From Amycolatopsis decaplanina DSM 44594 (GTDB lineage: Bacteria > Actinomycetota > Actinomycetes > Mycobacteriales > Pseudonocardiaceae), in the NCBI RefSeq assembly GCF_000342005.1, contig NZ_AOHO01000080.1:1-58766 (forward strand): a stretch of 58,766 nt of DNA, in the 5' to 3' direction. A program made the translations under genes and the position numbers. A model generated the notes under the pieces. It had not been told where the DNA came from, ran no database searches, and worked only from the letters and a program-made list of their open reading frames with translations. Of the stretch, positions 41,926 through 50,095 are shown piece after piece; the first letter of the stretch is position 1, and each line of letters opens with the position of its first letter.

Positions 41926-42386
41926 ACGGCGGTGACGACGCTCGCGGTCGGCGCTGCCCGGGTGGCGATTGGCTGCGGCGCCGTCGTGCACCTACTGACG
42001 CGCAGCGAAGAAGCAAGGAAGCCGGCATTGTCTCTCGGAGCGGGCTCGGCATCATCGGCCGCCGAGCCGCCGCCGGAGCCCCTGGACTCGGCGATCTTGT
42101 TCGCGCCCGCCGGAGACTGGTTCCGCCCGCCCTCGATGCTCTCGACCGAGGCGGGACTCTGCCGCTCGCCGGAATCCATCTCTCCGACATCCCGTCCCTG
42201 AACTATCAGCGGCACCTCTTCCAGGAAGGTCAGGTGCGCAGCGTCACGGCGAACACACGTGGCGAGGCGCGGGAGTTCCTGGCGTTCGCGGGCGCCCATC
42301 ACCTCGAGGTGAGCACGGCGCCGTACCCGCTGGCCCAGGCTGGCCGGGCACTCATGGATCTGGATTTGCGGTGCGGTGCTTGTTGA
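41926..42386 (+). pseudogene. zinc-dependent alcohol dehydrogenase remnant
   Basis: The frame beginning around 41930 gives LAVGAARVAIGCGAVVHLLT, PALSLGAGSASSAAEPPPEP and LDSAILFAPAGD. A missing base near 42120 shifts the frame, which continues GTLPLAGIHLSDIPSLNYQR, HLFQEGQVRSVTANTRGEAR and EFLAFAGAHHLEVSTAPYPL to an abnormal stop. These are the Rossmann and C-terminal parts of an MDR zinc alcohol dehydrogenase. The catalytic zinc domain is missing. The fragment lies just after the monooxygenase gene. Confidence 0.65.
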
Positions 42387-42423
42387 TCATCAGCCCGTTG
42401 TGGTTCCTCGAACAGGGGGTCGC

Positions 42424-42770
42424 CGACGTTCGTGATCGTCGCGCTGCTGACGTTCCAGGTCGGATTCGCCGAGGTGACCCGGCCGTACTTCGAACGACGA
42501 CTCGCGAGGCCACGCCGGCGCCGGTTCATCGGTCTGCTCGACCACTACGCGCTGCCGCTGTTCCTAATTCCACGCAACCGGGATGGCGCTGGCCAAGGCC
42601 TGCGTCTACTTCGTCTTCGGAGACGGCGTTTCCGAAGGCCGGTTCCCCGGTCTGACCTGGTGGCTGCAACGGGGCCTGTCGCGGTGCTCGGCTCCTTGCT
42701 GCGCACGCTCCCGTTCCTGGTGCTCTTCGGAGGAAGGCGCAACAAACGGAACTCGAAGGCCGTGCGATGC
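42424..42770 (+). pseudogene. membrane protein remnant with frameshifts
   Basis: The frame at 42432 gives IVALLTFQVGFAEVTRPYFE, then RRRRFIGLLDHYALPLFLIP. The sequence continues in another frame as ALAKACVYFVFGDGVSEGRF and PGLTWWLQRGLS, and returns to the first as VLGSLLRTLPFLVLFGG. The joined sequence is a hydrophobic multi-helix protein, possibly an acyltransferase-type membrane protein; I cannot name it with confidence. No ribosome-binding site or start is evident. Confidence 0.4.
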
Positions 42771-42832
42771 AGGTCGGAACTACGAAGTTGCTCGGGTCGG
42801 ACGGATCAATCGGATGGCTGTCCGGCGCGGGG

Positions 42833-43243
42833 TCAGCACCTGGCGTCGCGTTCCGGGTCGGTGAGGCGGGCGGGTCGGTCAGCGAGCGGGCCGCCGGAGC
42901 GGAGCAGGGTTCCTAGTGTTGCGAGTGGTTCGGGGACGACGGTGTACCAGCTCCAGGTGCCGCGTCGTTCCCGTTCGAGGATGCCGGCGGAGACCAGCAC
43001 GCGCAGGTGATGGCTGAGCGAGGGCTGGGGCATGTCGAACTCTTCGGCGAGGTCGCAGAAGCATGCCTCGCCACCGGGGGAGTACCGCACCAGCGACAAC
43101 AGACGGATCCGAACCGGGTCTGACAGCGCCTTGAACAGCTTCGCGGCGATATCGGCTTCGTCAGGGTCGACGACCGCGGCAGGTTCGGCCATGAGCAGAG
43201 TGACCGCGACCGGCTTCCGGGTGCGACTGTTCTCGCTCGCCAC
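42833..43243 (-). CDS. arsR: ArsR family arsenic-responsive repressor
   Basis: The protein has 136 residues from the GTG at 43243; a Met at residue 18 (MAEPAAVVDPDE) is an alternative start. ArsR/SmtB winged helix: AAKLFKALSDPVRIRLLSLV, EACFCDLAEEFDMPQPSLSH (recognition region), HLRVLVSAGILERERRGTWS. The pair of cysteines in ACFCDL lies where classical ArsR proteins bind As(III) (their CVCDL motif). The gene diverges from the arsenate reductase genes with repeated operators between them. It should repress the arsenic operon until arsenite binds. Confidence 0.88.
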   Translation of the reverse strand: MASENSRTRKPVAVTLLMAEPAAVVDPDEADIAAKLFKALSDPVRIRLLSLVRYSPGGEACFCDLAEEFDMPQPSLSHHLRVLVSAGILERERRGTWSWYTVVPEPLATLGTLLRSGGPLADRPARLTDPERDARC

Positions 43244-43293
43244 ATGCCCTCCTTCGCGCCGGATTCCCTGTCGAAGTCCACCATACCCACTGG

Positions 43294-43345
43294 ATTGACA
43301 AAGCTCGATTCAAGCTCTTCAATTGCATTGACAGAAGTCGATCCA
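43294..43345. promoter_or_regulatory. ArsR operator repeats
   Basis: Two direct repeats, ATTGACAAAGCTCGATTCA (43294-43312) and ATTGACAGAAGTCGATCCA (43327-43345), are spaced 33 bp, three helical turns. The common core ATTGACA, 4 nt, TCGAT is also seen in a looser form before the ArsR-GNAT gene at 49212-49230. This points to a shared ArsR-type operator. Confidence 0.65.
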
Positions 43346-43365
43346 GTGGCTCGTGAGGAGACGCC

Positions 43366-43869
43366 ATGACCCCTGCGGCCGAGGGGCTGCCTGGCCGTAA
43401 GGTGCTGGACCAGTTCGACCGGATCACCGACGAGCTGGTCGACCTCGCCAAGGTCGACGGGCTCACGATGGTGACCGCGCCGCAGGTGCTGTTCGTGTGC
43501 GTGCACAACGTCGGTCGTTCCCAGCTGGCCGCGGGGCTGCTCAATCACCACGCGTTCGGGCATGTGATGGTCCGCTCCGCGGGATCGCAGCCCCAGGGTG
43601 AGATCCCGCCAGTGATCGCCGAGGCGCTGGGCGAGTTGGACATCCAGCTCGCGGGTGCCTTCCCGATCCCGCTGACCGACGAGGTCGTCCGCGCTGCCGA
43701 CGTCGTGGTCACGATGGGCTGCGGAGACGCCTGCCCGGTCTACCCGGGCAAGCGGTACCTGAACTGGGACGTGCCCGATCCGATGGGCCAACCCCTGACC
43801 GTGGTCCGCGGGATCCGGGACGATATCGGCCGCCGCGTCCGGCACCTGCTCGACGAACTCATCGACTGA
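43366..43869 (+). CDS. arsC: arsenate reductase, low-molecular-weight phosphatase type (copy 1)
   Basis: The 167-residue protein begins with an N-terminal extension (MTPAAEGLPGRKVLDQFDRI). The LMW-PTP P-loop follows as FVCVHNVGRSQLAAGLLNHH (CX5R, about residues 45-52), then VVVTMGCGDACPVYPGKRYL (about 106-125) with further Cys, NWDVPDP and DDIGRRVRHLLDEL. It resembles actinobacterial arsenate reductases, which use mycothiol/mycoredoxin or thioredoxin to reduce arsenate to arsenite. The extension is longer than in the next gene, suggesting a distinct subtype. Gene order arsR-arsC-arsC-acr3 supports the role. Confidence 0.88.
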   Translation: MTPAAEGLPGRKVLDQFDRITDELVDLAKVDGLTMVTAPQVLFVCVHNVGRSQLAAGLLNHHAFGHVMVRSAGSQPQGEIPPVIAEALGELDIQLAGAFPIPLTDEVVRAADVVVTMGCGDACPVYPGKRYLNWDVPDPMGQPLTVVRGIRDDIGRRVRHLLDELID

Positions 43870-43890
43870 CCCCAAAGGAAGGAACCAGGC

Positions 43891-44295
43891 ATGACCCGCA
43901 CGCCTGAGGTGTTGTTCGTCTGTGTGCACAACGCCGGCCGCTCCCAGATGGCCGCCGCGCTGCTGCAGCACTACTCGCTCGGCAGGATCGCTGTGCGGTC
44001 CGCGGGTTCCGAGCCCGCGGAGACGGTGAATCCGGCCGCCGCGGCCGCCTTGGCGGAATGGGGGCTGGACATCACGGCCGAGGTGCCGGGCAAACTGTCC
44101 ACTGAGGACGTCGCCGCCTCCGATGTGGTCATCACCATGGGCTGCGGCGACACCTGTCCCGTGTTCCCTGGCAAGCGGTATCTCGATTGGCCACTGGAGG
44201 ATCCGGCCGGTCAGGGCGTGGACGCCGTGCGCCCGATCCGGGACGAGATCGACCGCCGCGTCCGCGGTCTGGTCGCCGAACTTCTCGACACGTGA
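43891..44295 (+). CDS. arsC: arsenate reductase, low-molecular-weight phosphatase type (copy 2)
   Basis: The 134-residue protein has P-loop LFVCVHNAGRSQMAAALLQH (Cys at about residue 11) and DVVITMGCGDTCPVFPGKRY (Cys at about 82 and 87), then LDWPLEDPAGQGVDAVRPIR. Size and motifs match the actinobacterial ArsC family, which forms an arseno-enzyme and passes electrons through a Cys relay. It is a tandem paralogue of the previous gene, 21 bp downstream. The two copies may use different reductants or differ in expression; the sequence does not decide this. Confidence 0.9.
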   Translation: MTRTPEVLFVCVHNAGRSQMAAALLQHYSLGRIAVRSAGSEPAETVNPAAAAALAEWGLDITAEVPGKLSTEDVAASDVVITMGCGDTCPVFPGKRYLDWPLEDPAGQGVDAVRPIRDEIDRRVRGLVAELLDT

Positions 44296-44333
44296 TCCCG
44301 GCTTTCCGCTTTCGATCCCAGGAGATCAGCACC

Positions 44334-45425
44334 GTGACCCGAACCGCCGACAAGGCCGGTGGCCCGGCCGAGGCCGACGTCCTGCGCAAACTGTCCTTTC
44401 TGGACCGGTTCCTCCCCGTCTGGATCATCGTCGCGATGGGTGCCGGGCTGCTGCTGGGCAGCGTGATCCCCGGTCTGCAGGGGATGCTGGACGCGGTGAA
44501 GATCGGGCAGGTGTCGCTGCCGATCGCGCTGGGTCTGCTGCTGATGATGTACCCGGTGCTGGCGAAGGTCCGCTACGACCGGCTCGACACGGTGACCAAG
44601 GACAAGCGCACGATGGTGCTTTCCCTGGTGCTCAACTGGATCCTCGGACCTGCGCTGATGTTCGCCCTGGCCTGGCTGATGCTGCCGGAGCTTCCCGAGT
44701 ACCGGACCGGGCTGATCATCGTCGGTCTCGCCCGCTGTATCGCGATGGTGATCATCTGGAACGACCTGGCCTGCGGCGACCGCGAGGCCGCGGCTGTGCT
44801 GGTCGCGCTGAACTCGGTCTTCCAGGTGATCATGTTCGGGGTGCTCGGCTGGTTCTACCTCGACCTGCTGCCCGGATGGCTCGGTCTCGACACCACCAGC
44901 ATCGACTTCTCGCCGTGGGAGATCGCGCTCAGCGTCGTCATCTTCCTCGGCATCCCGCTCGCCGCCGGCTACCTCTCACGCCGAATCGGGGAACGCGGCA
45001 AGGGACGCGACTGGTACGAAGGCACGTTCCTGCCGAAGATCGGCCCGATCGCGTTGTACGGACTGCTGTTCACCATCGTCGTGTTGTTCGCCCTGCAGGG
45101 CGACACCATCACCTCCCGCCCGCTCGACGTCGCGCGGATCGCGTTGCCGCTGCTGGTGTACTTCGCGGTCATGTGGATCGGCGGCTACCTGCTGGGCAAG
45201 GCATCCGGTCTCTCGTACGAGCGCACCACGACGCTGGCGTTCACCGCCGCGGGCAACAACTTCGAGCTCGCGATCGCCGTCGCCATCGGCGTCTTCGGCG
45301 TCACCTCCGGGCAAGCGCTCGCCGGAGTCGTCGGGCCGCTGATCGAAGTCCCCGTTCTGGTCGCGCTGGTCTACGTCAGCCTCTGGCTGCGTAAACGCTG
45401 GACCGCGAAAGCCCCCGCGGAATGA
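44334..45425 (+). CDS. acr3: ACR3-family arsenite efflux transporter
   Basis: The 363-residue protein starts at the GTG at 44334 behind AGGAG; the longer in-frame extension overlaps the preceding gene. About ten transmembrane helices follow KLSFLDRFLPVWIIVAMGAG. The conserved GLARCIAMVIIWNDLACGDR (about residues 132-151) carries the functional Cys of ACR3 pumps, and AFTAAGNNFELAIAVAIGVF (about 302-321) is the second signature. It expels arsenite using proton-motive force. It is the third gene of the operon and overlaps the following flavoprotein gene by 4 bp. Confidence 0.92.
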   Translation: MTRTADKAGGPAEADVLRKLSFLDRFLPVWIIVAMGAGLLLGSVIPGLQGMLDAVKIGQVSLPIALGLLLMMYPVLAKVRYDRLDTVTKDKRTMVLSLVLNWILGPALMFALAWLMLPELPEYRTGLIIVGLARCIAMVIIWNDLACGDREAAAVLVALNSVFQVIMFGVLGWFYLDLLPGWLGLDTTSIDFSPWEIALSVVIFLGIPLAAGYLSRRIGERGKGRDWYEGTFLPKIGPIALYGLLFTIVVLFALQGDTITSRPLDVARIALPLLVYFAVMWIGGYLLGKASGLSYERTTTLAFTAAGNNFELAIAVAIGVFGVTSGQALAGVVGPLIEVPVLVALVYVSLWLRKRWTAKAPAE

Positions 45426-46360
45426 CCGGAGCCGCGCAGGTCGCCGTCATCGGCGGGGGCCAGGCCGGTCTCGCCGCGGGCTACTACCTGCGCCGCGCCG
45501 GCCTCGACTTCGTCATCCTCGACGCCCAGGCCCAGCCGGGCGGCGCCTGGGGCCACGGCTGGGACTCGCTGCGCCTGTTCTCCTCGGCGCGGCACAGTTC
45601 CTTGCCGGGGTGGCCGATGCCGCCTTATCCGGGACCCGGCTACCCGACCGCCGAACATGTCGTCGACTACCCTCGTCGCGTACGAGAAACGCTACGAGCT
45701 CCCGATCCGCCGAGGAGAGGCGGTGACCGCCGTGTCCCGCGACGGCGAGCGCTTCCAGGTGAGCACCGATACCGGGGACTGGAGCGCCGAGGCGGTCGTC
45801 AGTGCGACGGGGACCTGGTGGCGCCCATTTCTTCCACTGGTCCCCGTCGGGTTCACCGGTCGTCAGTTGCGCACGGTGGATTACCGGGGTCCGGAGGAGT
45901 TCGCGGGTCAGGATGTCGTGGTGGTCGGTGGTGGAAACTCCGGCGCGCACTGGAGACCGGACAGCCCGACACCGCCGGAGTCACCGGGCTGGGTGACATC
46001 GTCGCCGTCCCGCCGGTCCGCGAGGCCCGTGACGCCGGGCTCCTACGACCGCGCCCGATGTTCTCCCGACTCGACGTTGATGGTCCTGTGTGGACAGACG
46101 GCGCCAGGCAACGTGCCGACGCGGTCATCTGATGCACTGGCTTCCGCCCCGCGCTGAGCCATCTCGCCCCGTTGCGGCTGCGCACCACCCGCGGCCGAAT
46201 TCCGACCGAGGGCACTCGTGCCGTGGCCGAGCCCCGGCTGCATCTACCCGGCTACGGCGACTGGACCGGACCGGCGTCGGCCACGCTCATCGGCGTCGGC
46301 ATGACCGTCCGGGCCGCGGTCGCCGAGATCCGGGCCGCGCTGGACACCGACGTCGGGTGA
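45422..46360 (+). pseudogene. ArsO-like flavin monooxygenase, multiply broken
   Basis: Intact pieces of an NAD(P)-binding flavoprotein can be joined. VAVIGGGQAGLAAGYYLRRA starts in the frame from 45422, and that frame shifts at about 45670 (one extra base). It continues LVAYEKRYELPIRRGEAVTA to VVVVGGGNSGA, where about 45 residues are missing. The first frame then resumes with GLGDIVAVPPVREARDAGLL and reaches a TGA at 46130-46132 inside DAVI, after which the frame goes on CTGFRPALSHLAPL to 46360. The expected residue is Trp (TGG to TGA). ArsO-type monooxygenases accompany ACR3 in arsenic operons. The gene cannot make a functional protein. Confidence 0.7.
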
Positions 46361-46364
46361 CTTG

Positions 46365-47162
46365 TCAACCCGTGCCTGTGGCGATCGTCTTCAGCTTGTC
46401 GGCCAGTGCGGGGGAGCCGTAGGTCTTGAGCACCTCCGCGCGGGCCGGGCAGACAGCCAGATCGGGGCACACCAAAGGAATCATCACTTTCAGCGTCGTG
46501 GACAGGTGGCCATACGGGAGGGCGCCGAGGATCTGCTTGACCCCGAACACCGCCGTTGAGCTCAGCACGTCGGCGAGGAATCTCGGAAACCGCAGCCGGA
46601 GCAGTCCGTCACGGATCGGGGTCTGGGTGAGTTTGGCGTAGGTGCCCGGGTCGAGACCTGTCGCCAGCTCGGTGAGGCGGAGGCAGAGGAAGTGGCCTTT
46701 GCGGCGGGTCTTGTACAGCCACGGGAGGTTGTCGAGCGTGCGATCGGCGACCCGGACATAGAAACCGTCCTGATCGAACACGTAGGTCACGACGTCATCA
46801 GCGACCTGCGCCCGGAAACGGCCCAGCTCCGCCCTGGCGCGCTGGCGGCGCTCGACTTTCGGGGCGGGCTTCGGCGCGACGACTCGTGGCGGCTGAGGTG
46901 CTCGTGCGGGCCGCGGCGGGGTTCTCGGTGGCGTGTGCCGGACCGCCGAGGGCGGCGATGTCCAGCTTGGCCGGTGGACCGGGGCCCGTCTCGAGGTAGA
47001 GCGGGACGACGACGAACTGTGCGCTGATCGCCTGCATTCTTCGCCGCGCTGGGATCCGTACACGTGTGCCTTCCCGCACGACGGGCACGCGTATTGGTTG
47101 CGGGGAAGTCTTCGGTGGCCTGCCACCTCCTCCACGCTAGGAACGTGATCGCCGCTGGTCAC
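46365..47162 (-). CDS. hypothetical protein with conserved-looking C-terminal domain, possible frameshift upstream
   Basis: The C-terminal 165 residues (from about RRQRARAELGRFRAQVADDV to the end) read like a real domain: YVFDQDGFYVRVADRTLDNL, TRRKGHFLCLRLTELATGLD, LSSTAVFGVKQILGALPYGH and LKVMIPLVCPDLAVCPARAE. The N-terminal third is Pro/Arg/Ser-rich. In another frame the same bases give MQAISAQFVVVPLYLETGPG, which looks like a natural N-terminus, so a frameshift near 46890 is likely. I do not recognise the family; the CPDLAVCP spacing might be a metal site. Confidence 0.4.
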   Translation of the reverse strand: MTSGDHVPSVEEVAGHRRLPRNQYACPSCGKAHVYGSQRGEECRRSAHSSSSSRSTSRRAPVHRPSWTSPPSAVRHTPPRTPPRPARAPQPPRVVAPKPAPKVERRQRARAELGRFRAQVADDVVTYVFDQDGFYVRVADRTLDNLPWLYKTRRKGHFLCLRLTELATGLDPGTYAKLTQTPIRDGLLRLRFPRFLADVLSSTAVFGVKQILGALPYGHLSTTLKVMIPLVCPDLAVCPARAEVLKTYGSPALADKLKTIATGTG

Positions 47163-47335
47163 TCGGCTGTTCCGGTCCGGCAGGCGACGGGAATCTCACC
47201 CCTCGCGTTGTAATTCGTCCTTGTGAGGCAACGCGGTTAACCCGCGTGAGTGGATCGCCAGCCGAAGCACGGTCGCCACGACGAGCCGGGGTCGCTGTGC
47301 TCCGGACGGGCGCTGAGTGGCGGATCGGCGGGCGG

Positions 47336-47795
47336 CTAAGGTCCGCGCAGGCCCCACAGGTGCGCCGGGATGGTGACGAGCGGCAGCACGGCGGCGAGGA
47401 TCAGTTAGGTGTCCCGCCAGTGCAGGTGGACGGTGAGCAGCACGGTCAGGGCGAACACGCGCCGCTGGCCGTACCAGCGGGGCAGGGCGGCGAAGGCGGC
47501 CCAGCAGCCACGCCACGGTGAACCACAACAGGTTCTGCGCCGGCGCGACAGCCACGACCGCGGGCACCGCCGGCACCGATCCGGCCGTCATCACCGAGCG
47601 GCGACCCCGGGCGTCGAGCCACCGCCCGACCGGGATCCCCGTCAGCGCGGCGACGACCTGACCAGCCGAGAACGCCGCGATCACCCACGTGGTCGGCGAG
47701 CCCTTCGTGCTGCTGATTTCCGTTGCCAGCACAGGAAAGGCGTAGAACAGGATGCCCCAGCTGGTGATCTCGGTGACGCAGAGAACCGCCGGCAT
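47336..47795 (-). pseudogene. MFS transporter, truncated with internal deletions and stops
   Basis: The first part is sound: from the ATG at 47795, AVLCVTEITSWGILFYAFPV, TTWVIAAFSAGQVVAALTGI and PVGRWLDARGRRSVMTAGS (the MFS loop motif GRWxDxxGRR). The frame then shifts at WLLG; a neighbouring frame continues AAFAALPRWYGQRRVFALTV and LHWRDT, then a TAA at 47405-47407, then LILAAVLPLVTIPAHLWGLR and a TAG at 47336-47338. Segments expected between WLLG and AAFAAL and after TVLL are missing. The product was probably a transporter transcribed with the flavoprotein gene upstream. Confidence 0.7.
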
Positions 47796-47800
47796 CGGGG

Positions 47801-49144
47801 CTAGTTCGCCGCGGCCGACGGCGCGGACAGTGTCAGGACTTCCGGCTCCGGTGCCGCGCAGCAGCCGCCAGCAGCCGGCGCGGAATCCGGTTCGTCGAAC
47901 ACACCGGCGCCGCCGCAGACGCCGGTCTCGGCCATCCGCAGCTCGACCCGCGCGGCGGCTTCGTGGTCACCGGCGAGCTGGGCGGCGATGCTGCGCACCT
48001 GCTCGTAACCGGTCATGGCCAGGAACGTCGGCGCCCGACCGTAGCTCTTCATCCCGGCCAGGAAGAAGTTCTTCTCCGGATGCGCGAGTTCCTTCGCGCC
48101 GTGCGGATACACCGTCCCGCACGAGTGCACGTTCGGGTCGATCAGCGGCGCGAGCGCGACCGGTGCCTGCAGCGTCGCGTCCAGCTCGAGCCGGATCTCC
48201 GACAGCCAGCTGAGGTCGGGACGGAAACCGGACAGGGTCACGACCTCGTCGACCTGCTCGATCCGCTGTCCGCTGGAGGAGATGAGGGTTAGCCGTCCGC
48301 CGGTGTTGCGTTCGACCGTCTCGGTGCGGAACCCGGTCACCACCGTGATCAGTCCGGCGGCCACTGCTTCCTGGGCGCGTAGCCCGAGAGCGCCCCGAGC
48401 GGGAAGCTGGTCGGCCTCGCCGCCGCCGAAGGTGTTGCCGACCACCCCGCGGCGCAGCACCCAGCTGATCCGGGTGTCCGCGGAATCCTTCGCCAGACCG
48501 GACAACGCGACCAGTGCGGTCAGTGCCGAATGCCCGCTGCCCGCGACCACCACATGCTTGCCCGCGTACCGCGCCCGCGCCTCCGGGGAGCCCAGATCCG
48601 GGACCCGGTACGCGATCCGGTTCACCGCCGCACGCTCACCGACGGCGGGAAGCCCTTCGCCACCAAGCGGGTTGGGCGTCGACCACGTCCCGGACGCGTC
48701 GATCACCGCCCGCGCCGCGATCCGTTCCTCCGCCCCGTCGGCGGCGCGGACGTGCACGGTGAACGGCTCGTCGTCGCGGCCGCTGTCCACGACCCGGTCC
48801 CGTCCCCGGCGAGCGACGCCGATCACCTCGGCGTCGAAGCGGACCCGGTCACCGAGCGCCGCCGCCAGCGGTCGCAGATACAGCTCGGCCCAGTCCGAAC
48901 CCGTCGGATATGCCTCGCCGTCAGGCCGTGTCCAGCCGGTCGCCGCCAGCAGCCGCCCGGCCGCCGGAGCGACGAGCTCGGACCACGACGAAAACAACCG
49001 CACGTGATTCCACGCCGCCACATCGGCGCCCGCGTGCGCACCGCGCTCCAGCACCAACGGCTCGAAACCGCGCTCCACCAGCTCGGCGGCCGCCGCCAGC
49101 CCCACCGGCCCGGACCCGATCACCACGACAGGCAGCTCGTTCAT
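47801..49144 (-). CDS. FAD-dependent oxidoreductase with Cys-rich tail, arsenic-island associated
   Basis: The 447-residue protein starts at the ATG at 49144 (MNELPVVVIGSGPVGLAAAA); the frame upstream to 49546 is a non-coding extension. A second nucleotide motif KHVVVAGSGHSALTALVAL (about residues 193-211) and the ATG-like FLAGMKSYGRAPTFLAMTGY (about 371-390) indicate a flavin oxidoreductase of the pyridine-nucleotide-disulfide/monooxygenase group. The tail carries GVCGGAG then GGCCAAPEP, unusual for this fold and able to bind a soft metal or arsenic. The gene diverges from the ArsR-GNAT gene and precedes the MFS pseudogene. A role in arsenical oxidation or reduction is plausible. Confidence 0.8.
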   Translation of the reverse strand: MNELPVVVIGSGPVGLAAAAELVERGFEPLVLERGAHAGADVAAWNHVRLFSSWSELVAPAAGRLLAATGWTRPDGEAYPTGSDWAELYLRPLAAALGDRVRFDAEVIGVARRGRDRVVDSGRDDEPFTVHVRAADGAEERIAARAVIDASGTWSTPNPLGGEGLPAVGERAAVNRIAYRVPDLGSPEARARYAGKHVVVAGSGHSALTALVALSGLAKDSADTRISWVLRRGVVGNTFGGGEADQLPARGALGLRAQEAVAAGLITVVTGFRTETVERNTGGRLTLISSSGQRIEQVDEVVTLSGFRPDLSWLSEIRLELDATLQAPVALAPLIDPNVHSCGTVYPHGAKELAHPEKNFFLAGMKSYGRAPTFLAMTGYEQVRSIAAQLAGDHEAAARVELRMAETGVCGGAGVFDEPDSAPAAGGCCAAPEPEVLTLSAPSAAAN

Positions 49145-49249
49145 CCCCACGCACCCTTTCATCGATCCATCTCGATTGAGTCGATGCGGGGGACTGTATC
49201 GACGGCCATCGATTGACGCAACCATCGATTCTGGTCGATACTGTGCGGT
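49145..49249. promoter_or_regulatory. divergent promoter with ArsR-type operators
   Basis: The 105-bp region separates the flavoprotein and the ArsR-GNAT gene. It contains CCATCGATT twice (49206-49214 and 49222-49230), more TCGAT elements at 49160-49200, and the ATTGAC core at 49212. This resembles the operator repeats of the arsR gene at 43.3 kb and suggests autoregulation by the HTH half of the fusion. Confidence 0.6.
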
Positions 49250-50095
49250 ATGACCACCGTGGTACCTGCTCCGCTCGCCGGCGTCCTGCCCGAAACCGAA
49301 GCCGCGACCTACGCCGGCTGGTTCGCCTGCCTCGCCGAGCCGATGCGGGTGAAACTGCTGCACGCGGTCGCGACCTCGCCCCGAGGCCTGACCGTGGGCG
49401 CGTTGACGGAGATCCTCGGGACCAGTCAGTCCACGTGCTCCCATCACGTGCGGAAGCTGGCCGATGTGGGGTTCGTTCACCTGCGGAAAGAGGGCACGGC
49501 CACGGTCGTGACGATCAACCAGGCCTGCTGCAGCGGGCTCCCGCACGCGGCCGACGCCGTCATGGGCGTGCTCGCGCCGCGGCCCTGCTGCCCGGACAAC
49601 CTGCCCGAGGACGTCTCTCTCCGGCCGATGGCCGACGGTGACTGGAAAGCGGTGCGCCGGATCTACGCCGAAGGCATCGCCACCGGCCTGGCCACCTTTG
49701 AGACCGACGTCCCCTCACGTGCGGCTCTCGACGCGAAATGGCTACCCGGCCACCGCTGGATCGCCGACATCGACGGCGACGTCGTCGGCTGGACCGCTGC
49801 GACACCGACCTCGGCGCGCGACTGTTACCAAGGAGTCGCCGAAACCTCCATCTACGTCGCCGAAAGCCACCGCGGCCGCGGTGTCGGCAAAGCCCTCATC
49901 CACAAACAGGTCACCGAAGCCGACACCGCCGGAATCTGGACCCTCCAGACCTCGATCTTCACCGACAACCGCGCCAGCATCGCCCTGCACCACAGCGCCG
50001 GCTACCGCACCGTCGGCATCCGCGAACGCATCGCCGAACGCGACGGCATCTGGCACGACACCGTCTTCCTCGAACGCCGCAGCCCCGTCAACTAA
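49250..50095 (+). CDS. ArsR-GNAT fusion (regulator joined to ArsN1-like N-acetyltransferase)
   Basis: The 281-residue protein fuses two families. Residues 15-95 are an ArsR winged helix (FACLAEPMRVKLLHAVATSP; LGTSQSTCSHHVRKLADVGF). Vicinal cysteines C93-C94 (NQACCSG) and C113-C114 (PRPCCPD) can bind As(III), the sites used in AfArsR-like proteins. Residues 123-281 are a GNAT acetyltransferase of the phosphinothricin/arsinothricin type (VSLRPMADGDWKAVRRIYAE; AETSIYVAESHRGRGVGKAL; TSIFTDNRASIALHHSAGYR; VGIRERIAERDGIWHDTVFL). ArsN1 enzymes acetylate the antibiotic arsinothricin. So it may be a one-protein sensor and detoxifier of arsinothricin or phosphinothricin. Cys ligation and substrate are inferred. 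Confidence 0.88.
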   Translation: MTTVVPAPLAGVLPETEAATYAGWFACLAEPMRVKLLHAVATSPRGLTVGALTEILGTSQSTCSHHVRKLADVGFVHLRKEGTATVVTINQACCSGLPHAADAVMGVLAPRPCCPDNLPEDVSLRPMADGDWKAVRRIYAEGIATGLATFETDVPSRAALDAKWLPGHRWIADIDGDVVGWTAATPTSARDCYQGVAETSIYVAESHRGRGVGKALIHKQVTEADTAGIWTLQTSIFTDNRASIALHHSAGYRTVGIRERIAERDGIWHDTVFLERRSPVN

